Source: Cherax quadricarinatus
Lineage: Eukaryota > Arthropoda > Malacostraca > Decapoda > Parastacidae
NCBI RefSeq assembly: GCF_038502225.1
Contig: NW_027195400.1
Span: forward strand, 62,001-126,000
Length of the DNA stretch: 64,000 nt
Direction: 5' to 3'
Position numbers and translations under genes: made by a program. The notes beneath the pieces are model-generated. The model was not told the origin of the DNA. It ran no database searches and saw only the letters and a list, made by a program, of their open reading frames with translations. Every line of letters starts with the position of its first letter. The first letter of the stretch is position 1. This document shows positions 43,059-57,600 of the stretch, piece after piece.

Positions 43059-44213
43059 TTTACCTGGAGAGGGTTTCGGGGGTCAACACCCCCACGGGCC
43101 GGTCTGAGACCAGGCCTCATGGTGGATCACGGTCTGATCAACCAGGCTGTTACTGCTGGCTGCATGCAAGCTGATGTACAAACCACAGCCCGGTTGGTCA
43201 GGTACTGACAGAGATAAAAATTGGAGAAATGGGTTGTAAAGCTTAGAACTGAAGACTGATTAGATTTTAAGAAGTTTTAGTTAGTGTAAAATCTTGATTA
43301 TGCAGCTGATACCCATCCTGCAAGACTGTAGGACTCAGAGATGAAATGTGTGATATATTATGTCTCAGTTAGTTGGCTGCTTTCTAGCATACATCAGGGG
43401 GATTACCAATAGACCCCTGGCTGTCTTCAGGAAGGCGCTGGACAGTCAGTATGCTGGGAGGCAGTTGAACAGTCTTGGGCCCCTGACATTTATTGTGTTG
43501 TCTCTTACCGTGCTAGTGGCACCCCAGCTTTTCATTGGGGGGATGTTGCATCGTCTGCCGAGGCTTTTGCTTTCGTAGGGAATGATTTTTGTGTGCAAGT
43601 TTGGTACTGATTCCTCTAGGATTTTCCAAGTGTATATAATCATGTATCTCTCTCACCTGCATTCTATGGAGCACAGGTTTAGGAACTTCAAACGTTCCCA
43701 GTAATTGAGGTGTTTTATCTCCGTTATGCGTGCCGTGAAGGTTCTCTGTACATTTTCTACGTCAGCAATTTCACCTGCCTTGAAAGGGGCTGTTAGTGTG
43801 CATCAATATTCCAGCCTACATAGAACAAGTGACCTGAAGATTGTCATCATGGACTTGGCATCCCTAGTTTTGAAGGTTCTCATTATCCATCCTGTCATTT
43901 TTCTAGCAGATGCAATTGATACAGTATTACGGCACTGAAGGTGAGATCCTCTGACATGATCACCTCCAAGTCTTTAGCATTAGTTTCTCGCTCTATTGTG
44001 GAATTTGTTTTATACTCCGATGTAACTTTAATTTCCTCACGTTTTCCATATAGGAGTAATTGAAATTTCTCATCATTTAACTTTATATTGTTTTCTGCAG
44101 CCCATTTAAATATTTGGTTGATGTCTATCTGGTGTCTTACAGTGTCTTCAATGGAGGTCACTGTCATGCAAATTCAGGTGTCATCTGCAAAGGAAGAGAT
44201 GGTGCTGCTGTAT
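43059..44213 (-). mobile_element. CCCH-LINE 3' fragment, antisense, rearranged
   Basis: The tail and C-terminus are in antisense orientation at 43059-43209 and 43449-44213 (NYWERL region, KDLEVIMSEDLTF, QIDINQIFKWAAENN). Between them lie about 175 bp of unrelated sequence (43210-43385) and a short block, 43386-43443, in the opposite (sense) orientation encoding AYIRGITNRPLAVF. It is truncated at the FADD region near 44213, the same place where copy D2 begins. Confidence 0.83.
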
Positions 44214-44424
44214 GATAATTTATGTATTTGTGTACCTGAATGAACTTGGTAATCACCAGTCTTAATCCTTAGTAAGCAAGTATATTTAGGTACAGGTATG
44301 CATTATCATACATAGTATAAATTACCTAGGATAACCCAAAGTTAAAGTGACTTAGTTCAATTTTAATTATCCTGAAATACATTACATACCAGTGGCTGCC
44401 TTTTGTGCTTACCAGTGCTTTATT
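44214..44424. repeat. Inverted pair of AATAAA-type modules
   Basis: GTATGATAATTTATGTATTT with GTGTACCTGAATGAACTT (44214-44252) is followed by a reverse-oriented relative (44271-44323: TATTTAGGTACAGGTATGCA, then TTATCATACATAG). An antisense SINE-tail-like CCTAGGATAACCCAAAG follows at 44329. No coding content. Confidence 0.5.
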
Positions 44425-45450
44425 ACCCAGCCTGTGGGTGCACCCCATACCCAGCCTGTTGGGGCACCCCATACCCAGCCTGTGGGTGCACCCCATACCC
44501 AGCCTGTTGGGGCACCCCATACCCAGCCTGTTGGGGCACCCCATACCCAGCCTGTGGGGGAACCCCATAATCAGCCTGTGGTGCATCCCATAAACAGCCT
44601 GGGGGGCACCCCATACCCAGCCTGTGGGGGCACCCCATACTCAGCCTGTGGGGGCACCCCATTCCCAGCCTGTGGGTGCACCCCATACCCAGCCTGTGGG
44701 TGCACTCCATACCTAGCCTTTGGGTGCACCCCATACCCAGCCTTTGGGTGCACCCCATACCCAGCCTTTGGGTGCACCCCATACCTAGCCTTTGGGTGCA
44801 CCCCATACCCAGCCTGTGGGTGCACCCCATACCCAGCCTGTGGGTGCACCCCATACCCAGCCTGTGGGTGCACCCCATACCCAGCCTGTGGGTGCACCCC
44901 ATACCTAGCCTTTGGGTGCACCCCATACCCAGCCTTTGGGTGCACCCCATACCCAGCCTTTGGGTGCACCCCATACCTAGCCTTTGGGTGCACCCCATAC
45001 CCAGCCTGTGGGTGCACCCCATACCCAGCCTGTGGGTGCACCCCATACCCAGCCTGTGGGTGCACCCCATACCCAGCCTGTGGGTGCACCCCATACCTAG
45101 CCTTTGGGTGCACCCCATACCCAGCCTTTGGGTGCACCCCATACCCAGCCTTTGGGTGCACCCCATACCCAGCCTTTGGGTGCACCCCATACCCAACCTG
45201 TGGGGGCACCCCATACCCAGCCTGTGGGGGCACCCTATACCCAGCCGGTGGGGGCACCCTATACCCAGCCGGTGGGGGCACCCTATACCCAGCCTGTGGG
45301 GGCACCCCATACCCAGCCTGTGGGGGAACCCTATATCCAGCCTGTGGGGGCACCCCATACCCAGCCTGTGGGGGCACCCCATACCCAGCCTGTGGGGGCA
45401 CCTCATACCCAGCCGGTGGGGGCACCCCACAGGCTGGGTATGGGGTGCCC
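44425..45450. repeat. 24-bp minisatellite (CAGCCTGTGGGTGCACCCCA)
   Basis: About 43 units of 24 bp, with blocks of GTGGGTG, TTTGGGTG and GTGGGGG variants. It is open in several frames on both strands because 24 is divisible by three; the translations are artefactual. In reverse complement the unit contains GGGTATGGGGTGCA, matching the dispersed repeat end at 22159-22180. The last unit (45428-45449) is inverted relative to the others. Confidence 0.93.
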
Positions 45451-45595
45451 CGTTTCGCTCTCCAGGAGCTTTATCAAGCCGTACAAACACAGCTTGATAA
45501 AACTCCTGGAGAGCGAAACGTTGCCACAATAAATGTCACATTAGTTGCACTTGTGTCCTTTTACCTAACATATTGTGGGTAATTCTACCAACATT
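45451..45595 (+). repeat. Hairpin plus retroposon-like tail
   Basis: Arms 45451-45479 and 45492-45520 (29 bp, one mismatch, 12-nt loop) are inverted copies of CTCTCCAGGAGCTTTATCAA with flanking GCGAAACG. The right side continues with AATAAA and GTTGCACTTGTGTCC, then TTTTACCTAAC. The order GCGAAACG, AATAAA, GTTGCA..TGTGTC, ACCTAAC is the same as in the palindrome at 15233-15673, so both are ends of related elements, possibly Penelope-like. Confidence 0.7.
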
Positions 45596-45633
45596 AATAC
45601 AAAACTATGTAAATATACTCTACCTATATTATT

Positions 45634-45681
45634 ATTATAACTGTTAATTATACTTATGTGTACCTGTACCTAAATAAACTT
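45634..45681 (+). repeat. AATAAA-bearing module at satellite edge
   Basis: TACTTATGTGTACCTGTACC followed by TAAATAAACTTAC, a relative of the module at 34141-34196, directly precedes the first unit of the 23-bp satellite. Confidence 0.6.
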
Positions 45682-48600
45682 ACACACTGTGCTGGCATGC
45701 AGGTACACACTGTGCTGGCATGCAGGTACACACTGTGCTGGCATGCAGGTACACACTGTGCTGGCATGCAGGTACACACTGTGCTGGCATGCAGGTACAC
45801 ACTGTGCTGGCATGCAGGTACACACTGTGCTGGCATGCAGGTACACACTGTGCTGGCATGCAGGTACACACTGTGCTGGCATGCAGGTACACACTGTGCT
45901 GGCATGCAGGTACACACTGTGCTGGCATGCTGGTACACACTGTGCTGGCATGCAGGTACACACTGTGCTGGCATGCAGGTACACACTGTGCTGGCATGCA
46001 GGTACACACTGTGCTGGCATGCAGGTACACACTGTGCTGGCATGCAGGTACACACTGTGCTGGCATGCAGGTACACACTGTGCTGGCATGCTGGTACACA
46101 CTGTGCTGGCATGCAGGTACACACTGTGCTGGCATGCTGGTACACACTGTGCTGGCATGCTGGTACACACTGTGCTGGCATGCAGGTACACACTGTGCTG
46201 GCATGCTGGTACACACTGTGCTGGCATGCAGGTACACACTGTGCTGGCATGCTGGTACACACTGTGCTGGCATGCAGGTACACACTGTGCTGGCATGCAG
46301 GTACACACTGTGCTGGCATATTGGTACACACTGTGCTGGCATGCAGGTACACACTGTGCTGGCATGCAGGTACACACTGTGCTGGCATGCAGGTACACAC
46401 TGTGCTGGCATGCAGGTACACACTGTGCTGGCATGCAGGTACACACTGTGCTGGCATGCAGGTACACACTGTGCATGGTACACACTGTGCTGGCATGCAG
46501 GTACACACTGTGCTGGCATGCAGGTACACACTGTGCTGGCATGCAGGTACACACTGTGCTGGCATGCAGGTACACACTGTGCTGGCATGGTACACACTGT
46601 GCTGGCAGGCAGGTACACACTGTGCTGGCATGCAGGTACACACTGTGCTGGCATGCAGGTACACACTGTGCTGGCATGCAGGTACACACTGTGCTGGCAT
46701 GCAGGTACACACTGTGCTGGCATGCAGGTACACACTGTGCTGGCATGCAGGTACACACTGTGCTGGCATGCTGGTACACACTGTGCTGGCATGCTGGTAC
46801 ACACTGTGCTGGCATGCTGGTACACACTGTGCTGGCATGCAGGTACACACTGTGCTGGCATGCAGGTACACACTGTGCTGGCATGCAGGTACACACTGTG
46901 CTGGCATGCAGGTACACACTGTGCTGGCATGCAGGTACACACTGTGCTGGCATGCAGGTACACACTGTGCTGGCATGCAGGTACACACTGTGCTGGCATG
47001 CAGGTACACACTGTGCTGGCATGCTGGTACACACTGTGCTGGCATGCAGGTACACACTGTGCTGGCATGCAGGTACACACTGTGCTGGCATGCAGGTACA
47101 CACTGTGCTGGCATGCAGGTACACACTGTGCTGGCATGCAGGTACACACTGTGCTGGCATGCAGGTACACACTGTGCTGGCATGCAGGTACACACTGTGC
47201 TGGCATGCAGGTACACACTGTGCTGGCATGCTGGTACACACTGTGCTGGCATGCAGGTACACACTGTGCTGGCATGCAGGTACACACTGTGCTGGCATGC
47301 AGGTACACACTGTGCTGGCATGCAGGTACACACTGTGCTGGCATGCAGGTACACACTGTGCTGGCATGCAGGTACACACTGTGCTGGCATGCAGGTACAC
47401 ACTGTGCTGGCATGCAGGTACACACTGTGCTGGCATGCAGGTACACACTGTGCTGGCATGCAGGTACACACTGTGCTGGCATGCAGGTACACACTGTGCT
47501 GGCATGCAGGTACACACTGTGCTGGCATGCAGGTACACACTGTGCTGGCATGCAGGTACACACTGTGCTGGCATGCAGGTACACACTGTGCTGGCATGCA
47601 GGTACACACTGTGCTGGCATGCAGGTACACACTGTGCTGGCATGCTGGTACACACTGTGCTGGCATGCAGGTACACACTGTGCTGGCATGCAGGTACACA
47701 CTGTGCTGGCATGCAGGTACACACTGTGCTGGCATGCAGGTACACACTGTGCTGGCATGCAGGTACACACTGTGCTGGCATGCAGGTACACACTGTGCTG
47801 GCATGCAGGTACACACTGTGCTGGCATGCTGGTACACACTGTGCTGGCATGCAGGTACACACTGTGCTGGCATGCAGGTACACACTGTGCTGGCATGCAG
47901 GTACACACTGTGCTGGCATGCAGGTACACACTGTGCTGGCATGCAGGTACACACTGTGCTGGCATGCAGGTACACACTGTGCTGGCATGCAGGTACACAC
48001 TGTGCTGGCATGCAGGTACACACTGTGCTGGCATGCAGGTACACACTGTGCTGGCATGCAGGTACACACTGTGCTGGCATGCAGGTACACACTGTGCTGG
48101 CATGCAGGTACACACTGTGCTGGCATGCAGGTACACACTGTGCTGGCATGCAGGTACACACTGTGCTGGCATGCAGGTACACACTGTGCTGGCATGCAGG
48201 TACACACTGTGCTGGCATGCAGGTACACACTGTGCTGGCATGCAGGTACACACTGTGCTGGCATGCAGGTACACACTGTGCTGGCATGCAGGTACACACT
48301 GTGCTGGCATGCAGGTACACACTGTGCTGGCATGCAGGTACACACTGTGCTGGCATGCAGGTACACACTGTGCTGGCATGCAGGTACACACTGTGCTGGC
48401 ATGCAGGTACACACTGTGCTGGCATGCAGGTACACACTGTGCTGGCATGCAGGTACACACTGTGCTGGCATGCAGGTACACACTGTGCTGGCATGCAGGT
48501 ACACACTGTGCTGGCATGCAGGTACACACTGTGCTGGCATGCAGGTACACACTGTGCTGGCATGCAGGTACACACTGTGCTGGCATGCTGGTACACACTG

Positions 48601-51600
48601 TGCTGGCATGCAGGTACACACTGTGCTGGCATGCAGGTACACACTGTGCTGGCATGCAGGTACACACTGTGCTGGCATGCAGGTACACACTGTGCTGGCA
48701 TGCAGGTACACACTGTGCTGGCATGCAGGTACACACTGTGCTGGCATGCAGGTACACACTGTGCTGGCATGCAGGTACACACTGTGCTGGCATGCAGGTA
48801 CACACTGTGCTGGCATGCAGGTACACACTGTGCTGGCATGCAGGTACACACTGTGCTGGCATGCAGGTACACACTGTGCTGGCATGCAGGTACACACTGT
48901 GCTGGCATGCAGGTACACACTGTGCTGGCATGCAGGTACACACTGTGCTGGCATGCAGGTACACACTGTGCTGGCATGCAGGTACACACTGTGCAGGTAC
49001 ACACTGTGCTGGCATGCTGGTACACACTGTGCTGGCATGCAGGTACACACTGTGCTGGCATGCAGGTACACACTGTGCTGGCATGCTGGTACACACTGTG
49101 CTGGCATGCTGGTACACACTGTGCTGGCATGCAGGTACACACTGTGCTGGCATGCAGGTACACACTGTGCTGGCATGCAGGTACACACTGTGCTGGCATG
49201 CAGGTACACACTGTGCTGGCATGCAGGTACACACTGTGCTGGCATGCAGGTACACACTGTGCTGGCATGCAGGTACACACTGTGCTGGCATGCAGGTACA
49301 CACTGTGCTGGCATGCTGGTACACATGCATGCAGGTACACACTGTGCTGGCATGCTGGTACACACTGTGCTGGCATGCTGGTACACACTGTGCTGGCATG
49401 CTGGTACACACTGTGCTGGCATGCAGGTACACACTGTGCTGGCATGCTGGTACACACTGTGCTGGCATGCTGGTACACACTGTGCTGGCATGCAGGTACA
49501 CACTGTGCTGGCATGCAGGTACACACTGTGCTGGCATGCAGGTACACACTGTGCTGGCATGCTGGTACACACTGTGCTGGCATGCTGGTACACACTGTGC
49601 TGGCATGCAGGTACACACTGTGCTGGCATGCTGGTACACACTGTGCTGACATGCTGGCATGCAGGTACACACTGTGCTGGCATGCAGGTACACACTGTGC
49701 TGGCATGCAGGTACACACTGTGCTGGCATGCTGGTACACACTGTGCTGGCATGCTGGTACACACTGTGCTGGCATGCAGGTACACACTGTGCTGGCATGC
49801 AGGTACACACTGTGCTGGCATGCAGGTACACACTGTGCTGGCATGCAGGTACACACTGTGCTGGCATGCAGGTACACACTGTGCTGGCATGCAGGTACAC
49901 ACTGTGCTGGCATGCAGGTACACACTGTGCTGGCATGCAGGTACACACTGTGCTGGCATGCAGGTACACACTGTGCTGGCATGCTGGTACACACTGTGCT
50001 GGCATGCAGGTACACACTGTGCTGGCATGCAGGTACACACTGTGCTGGCATGCAGGTACACACTGTGCTGGCATGCAGGTACACACTGTGCTGGCATGCT
50101 GGTACACACTGTGCTGGCATGCAGGTACACACTGTGCTGGCATGCAGGTACACACTGTGCTGGCATGCAGGTACACACTGTGCTGGCATGCAGGTACACA
50201 CTGTGCTGGCATGCAGGTACACACTGTGCTGGCATGCAGGTACACACTGTGCTGGCATGCAGGTACACACTGTGCTGGCATGCAGGTACACACTGTGCTG
50301 GCATGCAGGTACACACTGTGCTGGCATGCAGGTACACACTGTGCTGGCATGCAGGTACACACTGTGCTGGCATGCAGGTACACACTGTGCTGGCATGCAG
50401 GTACACACTGTGCTGGCATGCAGGTACACACTGTGCTGGCATGCAGGTACACACTGTGCTGGCATGCAGGTACACACTGTGCTGGCATGCTGGTACACAC
50501 TGTGCTGGCATGCTGGTACACACTGTGCTGGCATGCAGGTACACACTGTGCTGGCATGCAGGTACACACTGTGCTGGCATGCAGGTACACACTGTGCTGG
50601 CATGCAGGTACACACTGTGCTGGCATGCAGGTACACACTGTGCTGGCATGCAGGTACACACTGTGCTGGCATGCAGGTACACACTGTGCTGGCATGCAGG
50701 TACACACTGTGCTGGCATGCTGGTACACACTGTGCTGGCATGCTGGTACACACTGTGCTGGCATGCAGGTACACACTGTGCTGGCATGCAGGTACACACT
50801 GTGCTGGCATGCAGGTACACACTGTGCTGGCATGCAGGTACACACTGTGCTGGCATGCAGGTACACACTGTGCTGGCATGCAGGTACACACTGTGCTGGC
50901 ATGCAGGTACACACTGTGCTGGCATGCAGGTACACACTGTGCTGGCATGCAGGTACACACTGTGCTGGCATGCAGGTACACACTGTGCTGGCATGCAGGT
51001 ACACACTGTGCTGGCATGCAGGTACACACTGTGCTGGCATGCAGGTACACACTGTGCTGGCATGCAGGTACACACTGTGCTGGCATGCAGGTACACACTG
51101 TGCTGGCATGCAGGTACACACTGTGCTGGCATGCAGGTACACACTGTGCTGGCATGCAGGTACACACTGTGCTGGCATGCAGGTACACACTGTGCTGGCA
51201 TGCAGGTACACACTGTGCTGGCATGCAGGTACACACTGTGCTGGCATGCAGGTACACACTGTGCTGGCATGCAGGTACACACTGTGCTGGCATGCAGGTA
51301 CACACTGTGCTGGCATGCAGGTACACACTGTGCTGGCATGCAGGTACACACTGTGCTGGCATGCAGGTACACACTGTGCTGGCATGCAGGTACACACTGT
51401 GCTGGCATGCAGGTACACACTGTGCTGGCATGCAGGTACACACTGTGCTGGCATGCTGGTACACACTGTGCTGGCATGCAGGTACACACTGTGCTGGCAT
51501 GCTGGTACACACTGTGCTGGCATGCAGGTACACACTGTGCTGGCATGCAGGTACACACTGTGCTGGCATGCAGGTACACACTGTGCTGGCATGCAGGTAC

Positions 51601-54600
51601 ACACTGTGCTGGCATGCAGGTACACACTGTGCTGGCATGCAGGTACACACTGTGCTGGCATGCAGGTACACACTGTGCTGGCATGCAGGTACACACTGTG
51701 CTGGCATGCAGGTACACACTGTGCTGGCATGCAGGTACACACTGTGCTGGCATGCAGGTACACACTGTGCTGGCATGCAGGTACACACTGTGCTGGCATG
51801 CAGGTACACACTGTGCTGGCATGCAGGTACACACTGTGCTGGCATGCAGGTACACACTGTGCTGGCATGCAGGTACACACTGTGCTGGCATGCAGGTACA
51901 CACTGTGCTGGCATGCAGGTACACACTGTGCTGGCATGCTGGTACACACTGTGCTGGCATGCAGGTACACACTGTGCTGGCATGCAGGTACACACTGTGC
52001 TGGCATGCAGGTACACACTGTGCTGGCATGCAGGTACACACTGTGCTGGCATGCAGGTACACACTGTGCTGGCATGCTGGTACACACTGTGCTGGCATGC
52101 AGGTACACACTGTGCTGGCATGCAGGTACACACTGTGCTGGCATGCAGGTACACACTGTGCTGGCATGCAGGTACACACTGTGCTGGCATGCAGGTACAC
52201 ACTGTGCTGGCATGCAGGTACACACTGTGCTGGCATGCAGGTACACACTGTGCTGGCATGCAGGTACACACTGTGCTGGCATGCAGGTACACACTGTGCT
52301 GGCATGCTCTGTGCTGGCATGCAGGTACACACTGTGCTGGCATGCAGGTACACACTGTGCTGGCATGCAGGTACACACTGTGCTGGCATGCAGGTACACA
52401 CTGTGCTGGCATGCAGGTACACACTGTGCTGGCATGCAGGTACACACTGTGCTGGCATGCAGGTACACACTGTGCTGGCATGCAGGTACACACTGTGCTG
52501 GCATGCTGGTACACACTGTGCTGGCATGCAGGTACACACTGTGCTGGCATGCAGGTACACACTGTGCTGGCATGCAGGTACACACTGTGCTGGCATGCAG
52601 GTACACACTGTGCTGGCATGCAGGTACACACTGTGCTGGCATGCAGGTACACACTGTGCTGGCATGCAGGTACACACTGTGCTGGCATGCTGGTACACAC
52701 TGTGCTGGCATGCAGGTACACACTGTGCTGGCATGCAGGTACACACTGTGCTGGCATGCAGGTACACACTGTGCTGGCATGCAGGTACACACTGTGCTGG
52801 CATGCAGGTACACACTGTGCTGGCATGCAGGTACACACTGTGCTGGCATGCAGGTACACACTGTGCTGGCATGCAGGTACACACTGTGCTGGCATGCAGG
52901 TACACACTGTGCTGGCATGCAGGTACACACTGTGCTGGCATGCAGGTACACACTGTGCTGGCATGCAGGTACACACTGTGCTGGCATGCAGGTACACACT
53001 GTGCTGGCATGCAGGTACACACTGTGCTGGCATGCAGGTACACACTGTGCTGGCATGCAGGTACACACTGTGCTGGCATGCAGGTACACACTGTGCTGGC
53101 ATGCAGGTACACACTGTGCTGGCATGCAGGTACACACTGTGCTGGCATGCAGGTACACACTGTGCTGGCATGCAGGTACACACTGTGCTGGCATGCAGGT
53201 ACACACTGTGCTGGCATGCAGGTACACACTGTGCTGGCATGCAGGTACACACTGTGCTGGCATGCAGGTACACACTGTGCTGGCATGCTGGTACACACTG
53301 TGCTGGCATGCAGGTACACACTGTGCTGCATGCTGGCATGCTGGTACACACTGTGCTGGCATGCAGGTACACACTGTGCTGGCATGCAGGTACACACTGT
53401 GCTGGCATGCAGGTACACACTGTGCTGGCATGCAGGTACACACTGTGCTGGCATGCAGGTACACACTGTGCTGGCATGCTGGTACACACTGTGCTGGCAT
53501 GCATGCTGGTACACACTGTGCTGGCATGCAGGTACACACTGTGCTGGCATGCAGGTACACACTGTGCTGGCATGCAGGTACACACTGTGCTGGCATGCAG
53601 GTACACACTGTGCTGGCATGCAGGTACACACTGTGCTGGCATGCTGGTACACACTGTGCTGGCATGCTGGTACACACTGTGCTGGCATGCTGGTACACAC
53701 TGTGCTGGCATGCAGGTACACACTGTGCTGGCATGCAGGTACACACTGTGCTGGCATGCAGGTACACACTGTGCTGGCATGCAGGTACACACTGTGCTGG
53801 CATGCAGGTACACACTGTGCTGGCATGCTGGTACACACTGTGCTGGCATGCTGGTACACACTGTGCTGGCATGCAGGTACACACTGTGCTGGCATGCAGG
53901 TACACACTGTGCTGGCATGCAGGTACACACTGTGCTGGCATGCAGGTACACACTGTGCTGGCATGCAGGTACACACTGTGCTGGCATGCAGGTACACACT
54001 GTGCTGGCATGCAGGTACACACTGTGCTGGCATGCAGGTACACACTGTGCTGGCATGCAGGTACACACTGTGCTGGCATGCAGGTACACACTGTGCTGGC
54101 ATGCAGGTACACACTGTGCTGGCATGCAGGTACACACTGTGCTGGCATGCTGGTACACACTGTGCTGGCATGCTGGTACACACTGTGCTGGCATGCAGGT
54201 ACACACTGTGCTGGCATGCTGGTACACACTGTGCTGGCATGCAGGTACACACTGTGCTGGCATGCAGGTACACACTGTGCTGGCATGCAGGTACACACTG
54301 TGCTGGCATGCAGGTACACACTGTGCTGGCATGCAGGTACACACTGTGCTGGCATGCAGGTACACACTGTGCTGGCATGCAGGTACACACTGTGCTGGCA
54401 TGCAGGTACACACTGTGCTGGCATGCAGGTACACACTGTGCTGGCATGCAGGTACACACTGTGCTGGCATGCTGGTACACACTGTGCTGGCATGCAGGTA
54501 CACACTGTGCTGGCATGCAGGTACACACTGTGCTGGCATGCAGGTACACACTGTGCTGGCATGCAGGTACACACTGTGCTGGCATGCAGGTACACACTGT

Positions 54601-57600
54601 GCTGGCATGCAGGTACACACTGTGCTGGCATGCAGGTACACACTGTGCTGGCATGCAGGTACACACTGTGCTGGCATGCAGGTACACACTGTGCTGGCAT
54701 GCAGGTACACACTGTGCTGGCATGCAGGTACACACTGTGCTGGCATGCTGGTACACACTGTGCTGGCATGCATGGTACACACTGTGCTGGCATGCAGGTA
54801 CACACTGTGCTGGCATGCAGGTACACACTGTGCTGGCATGCAGGTACACACTGTGCTGGCATGCAGGTACACACTGTGCTGGCATGCAGGTACACACTGT
54901 GCTGGCATGCAGGTACACACTGTGCTGGCATGCAGGTACACACTGTGCTGGCATGCAGGTACACACTGTGCTGGCATGCAGGTACACACTGTGCTGGCAT
55001 GCAGGTACACACTGTGCTGGCATGCAGGTACACACTGTGCTGGCATGCAGGTACACACTGTGCTGGCATGCAGGTACACACTGTGCTGGCATGCAGGTAC
55101 ACACTGTGCTGGCATGCAGGTACACACTGTGCTGGCATGCAGGTACACACTGTGCTGGCATGCAGGTACACACTGTGCTGGCATGCAGGTACACACTGTG
55201 CTGGCATGCAGGTACACACTGTGCTGGCATGCAGGTACACACTGTGCTGGCATGCAGGTACACACTGTGCTGGCATGCAGGTACACACTGTGCTGGCATG
55301 CAGGTACACACTGTGCTGGCATGCAGGTACACACTGTGCTGGCATGCAGGTACACACTGTGCTGGCATGCAGGTACACACTGTGCTGGCATGCAGGTACA
55401 CACTGTGCTGGCATGCAGGTACACACTGTGCTGGCATGCAGGTACACACTGTGCTGGCATGCAGGTACACACTGTGCTGGCATGCAGGTACACACTGTGC
55501 TGGCATGCAGGTACACACTGTGCTGGCATGCTGGTACACACTGTGCTGGCATGCAGGTACACACTGTGCTGGCATGCAGGTACACACTGTGCTGGCATGC
55601 AGGTACACACTGTGCTGGCATGCAGGTACACACTGTGCTGGCATGCAGGTACACACTGTGCTGGCATGCAGGTACACACTGTGCTGGCATGCAGGTACAC
55701 ACTGTGCTGGCATGCAGGTACACACTGTGCTGGCATGCAGGTACACACTGTGCTGGCATGCAGGTACACACTGTGCTGGCATGCACTGGTACACACTGTG
55801 CTGGCATGCAGGTACACACTGTGCTGGCATGCAGGTACACACTGTGCTGGCATGCAGGTACACACTGTGCTGGCATGCAGGTACACACTGTGCTGGCATG
55901 CAGGTACACACTGTGCTGGCATGCAGGTACACACTGTGCTGGCATGCAGGTACACACTGTGCTGGCATGCAGGTACACACTGTGCTGGCATGCAGGTACA
56001 CACTGTGCTGGCATGCAGGTACACACTGTGCTGGCATGCAGGTACACACTGTGCTGGCATGCAGGTACACACTGTGCTGGCATGCTGGTACACACTGTGC
56101 TGGCATGCAGGTACACACTGTGCTGGCATGCAGGTACACACTGTGCTGGCATGCAGGTACACACTGTGCTGGCATGCAGGTACACACTGTGCTGGCATGC
56201 AGGTACACACTGTGCTGGCATGCAGGTACACACTGTGCTGGCATGCAGGTACACACTGTGCTGGCATGCAGGTACACACTGTGCTGGCATGCAGGTACAC
56301 ACTGTGCTGGCATGCAGGTACACACTGTGCTGGCATGCAGGTACACACTGTGCTGGCATGCAGGTACACACTGTGCTGGCATGCAGGTACACACTGTGCT
56401 GGCATGCAGGTACACACTGTGCTGGCATGCAGGTACACACTGTGCTGGCATGCAGGTACACACTGTGCTGGCATGCAGGTACACACTGTGCTGGCATGCA
56501 GGTACACACTGTGCTGGCATGCAGGTACACACTGTGCTGGCATGCTGGTACACACTGTGCTGGCATGCAGGTACACACTGTGCTGGCATGCAGGTACACA
56601 CTGTGCTGGCATGCAGGTACACACTGTGCTGGCATGCAGGTACACACTGTGCTGGCATGCAGGTACACACTGTGCTGGCATGCAGGTACACACTGTGCTG
56701 GCATGCAGGTACACACTGTGCTGGCATGCAGGTACACACTGTGCTGGCATGCAGGTACACACTGTGCTGGCATGCAGGTACACACTGTGCTGGCATGCAG
56801 GTACACACTGTGCTGGCATGCAGGTACACACTGTGCTGGCATGCTGGTACACACTGTGCTGGCATGCAGGTACACACTGTGCTGGCATGCAGGTACACAC
56901 TGTGCTGGCATGCAGGTACACACTGTGCTGGCATGCAGGTACACACTGTGCTGGCATGCAGGTACACACTGTGCTGGCATGCAGGTACACACTGTGCTGG
57001 CATGCAGGTACACACTGTGCTGGCATGCAGGTACACACTGTGCTGGCATGCAGGTACACACTGTGCTGGCATGCAGGTACACACTGTGCTGGCATGCAGG
57101 TACACACTGTGCTGGCATGCAGGTACACACTGTGCTGGCATGCAGGTACACACTGTGCTGGCATGCAGGTACACACTGTGCTGGCATGCAGGTACACACT
57201 GTGCTGGCATGCAGGTACACACTGTGCTGGCATGCTGGTACACACTGTGCTGGCATGCAGGTACACACTGTGCTGGCATGCAGGTACACACTGTGCTGGC
57301 ATGCAGGTACACACTGTGCTGGCATGCAGGTACACACTGTGCTGGCATGCAGGTACACACTGTGCTGACATGCTGGTACACACTGTGCTGGCATGCAGGT
57401 ACACACTGTGCTGGCATGCAGGTACACACTGTGCTGGCATGCTGGTACACACTGTGCTGGCATGCAGGTACACACTGTGCTGGCATGCAGGTACACACTG
57501 TGCTGGCATGCTGGTACACACTGTGCTCGCATGCAGGTACACACTGTGCTGGCATGCTGGTACACACTGTGCTGGCATGCTGGTACACACTGTGCTGGCA

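Noticed and set aside
44392..45582. Pro/Cys-rich or Gly-rich repeat proteins from the 24-bp array
   Set aside because: Same artefact: unit of 24 bp open in several frames, derived from a non-coding repeat tail.
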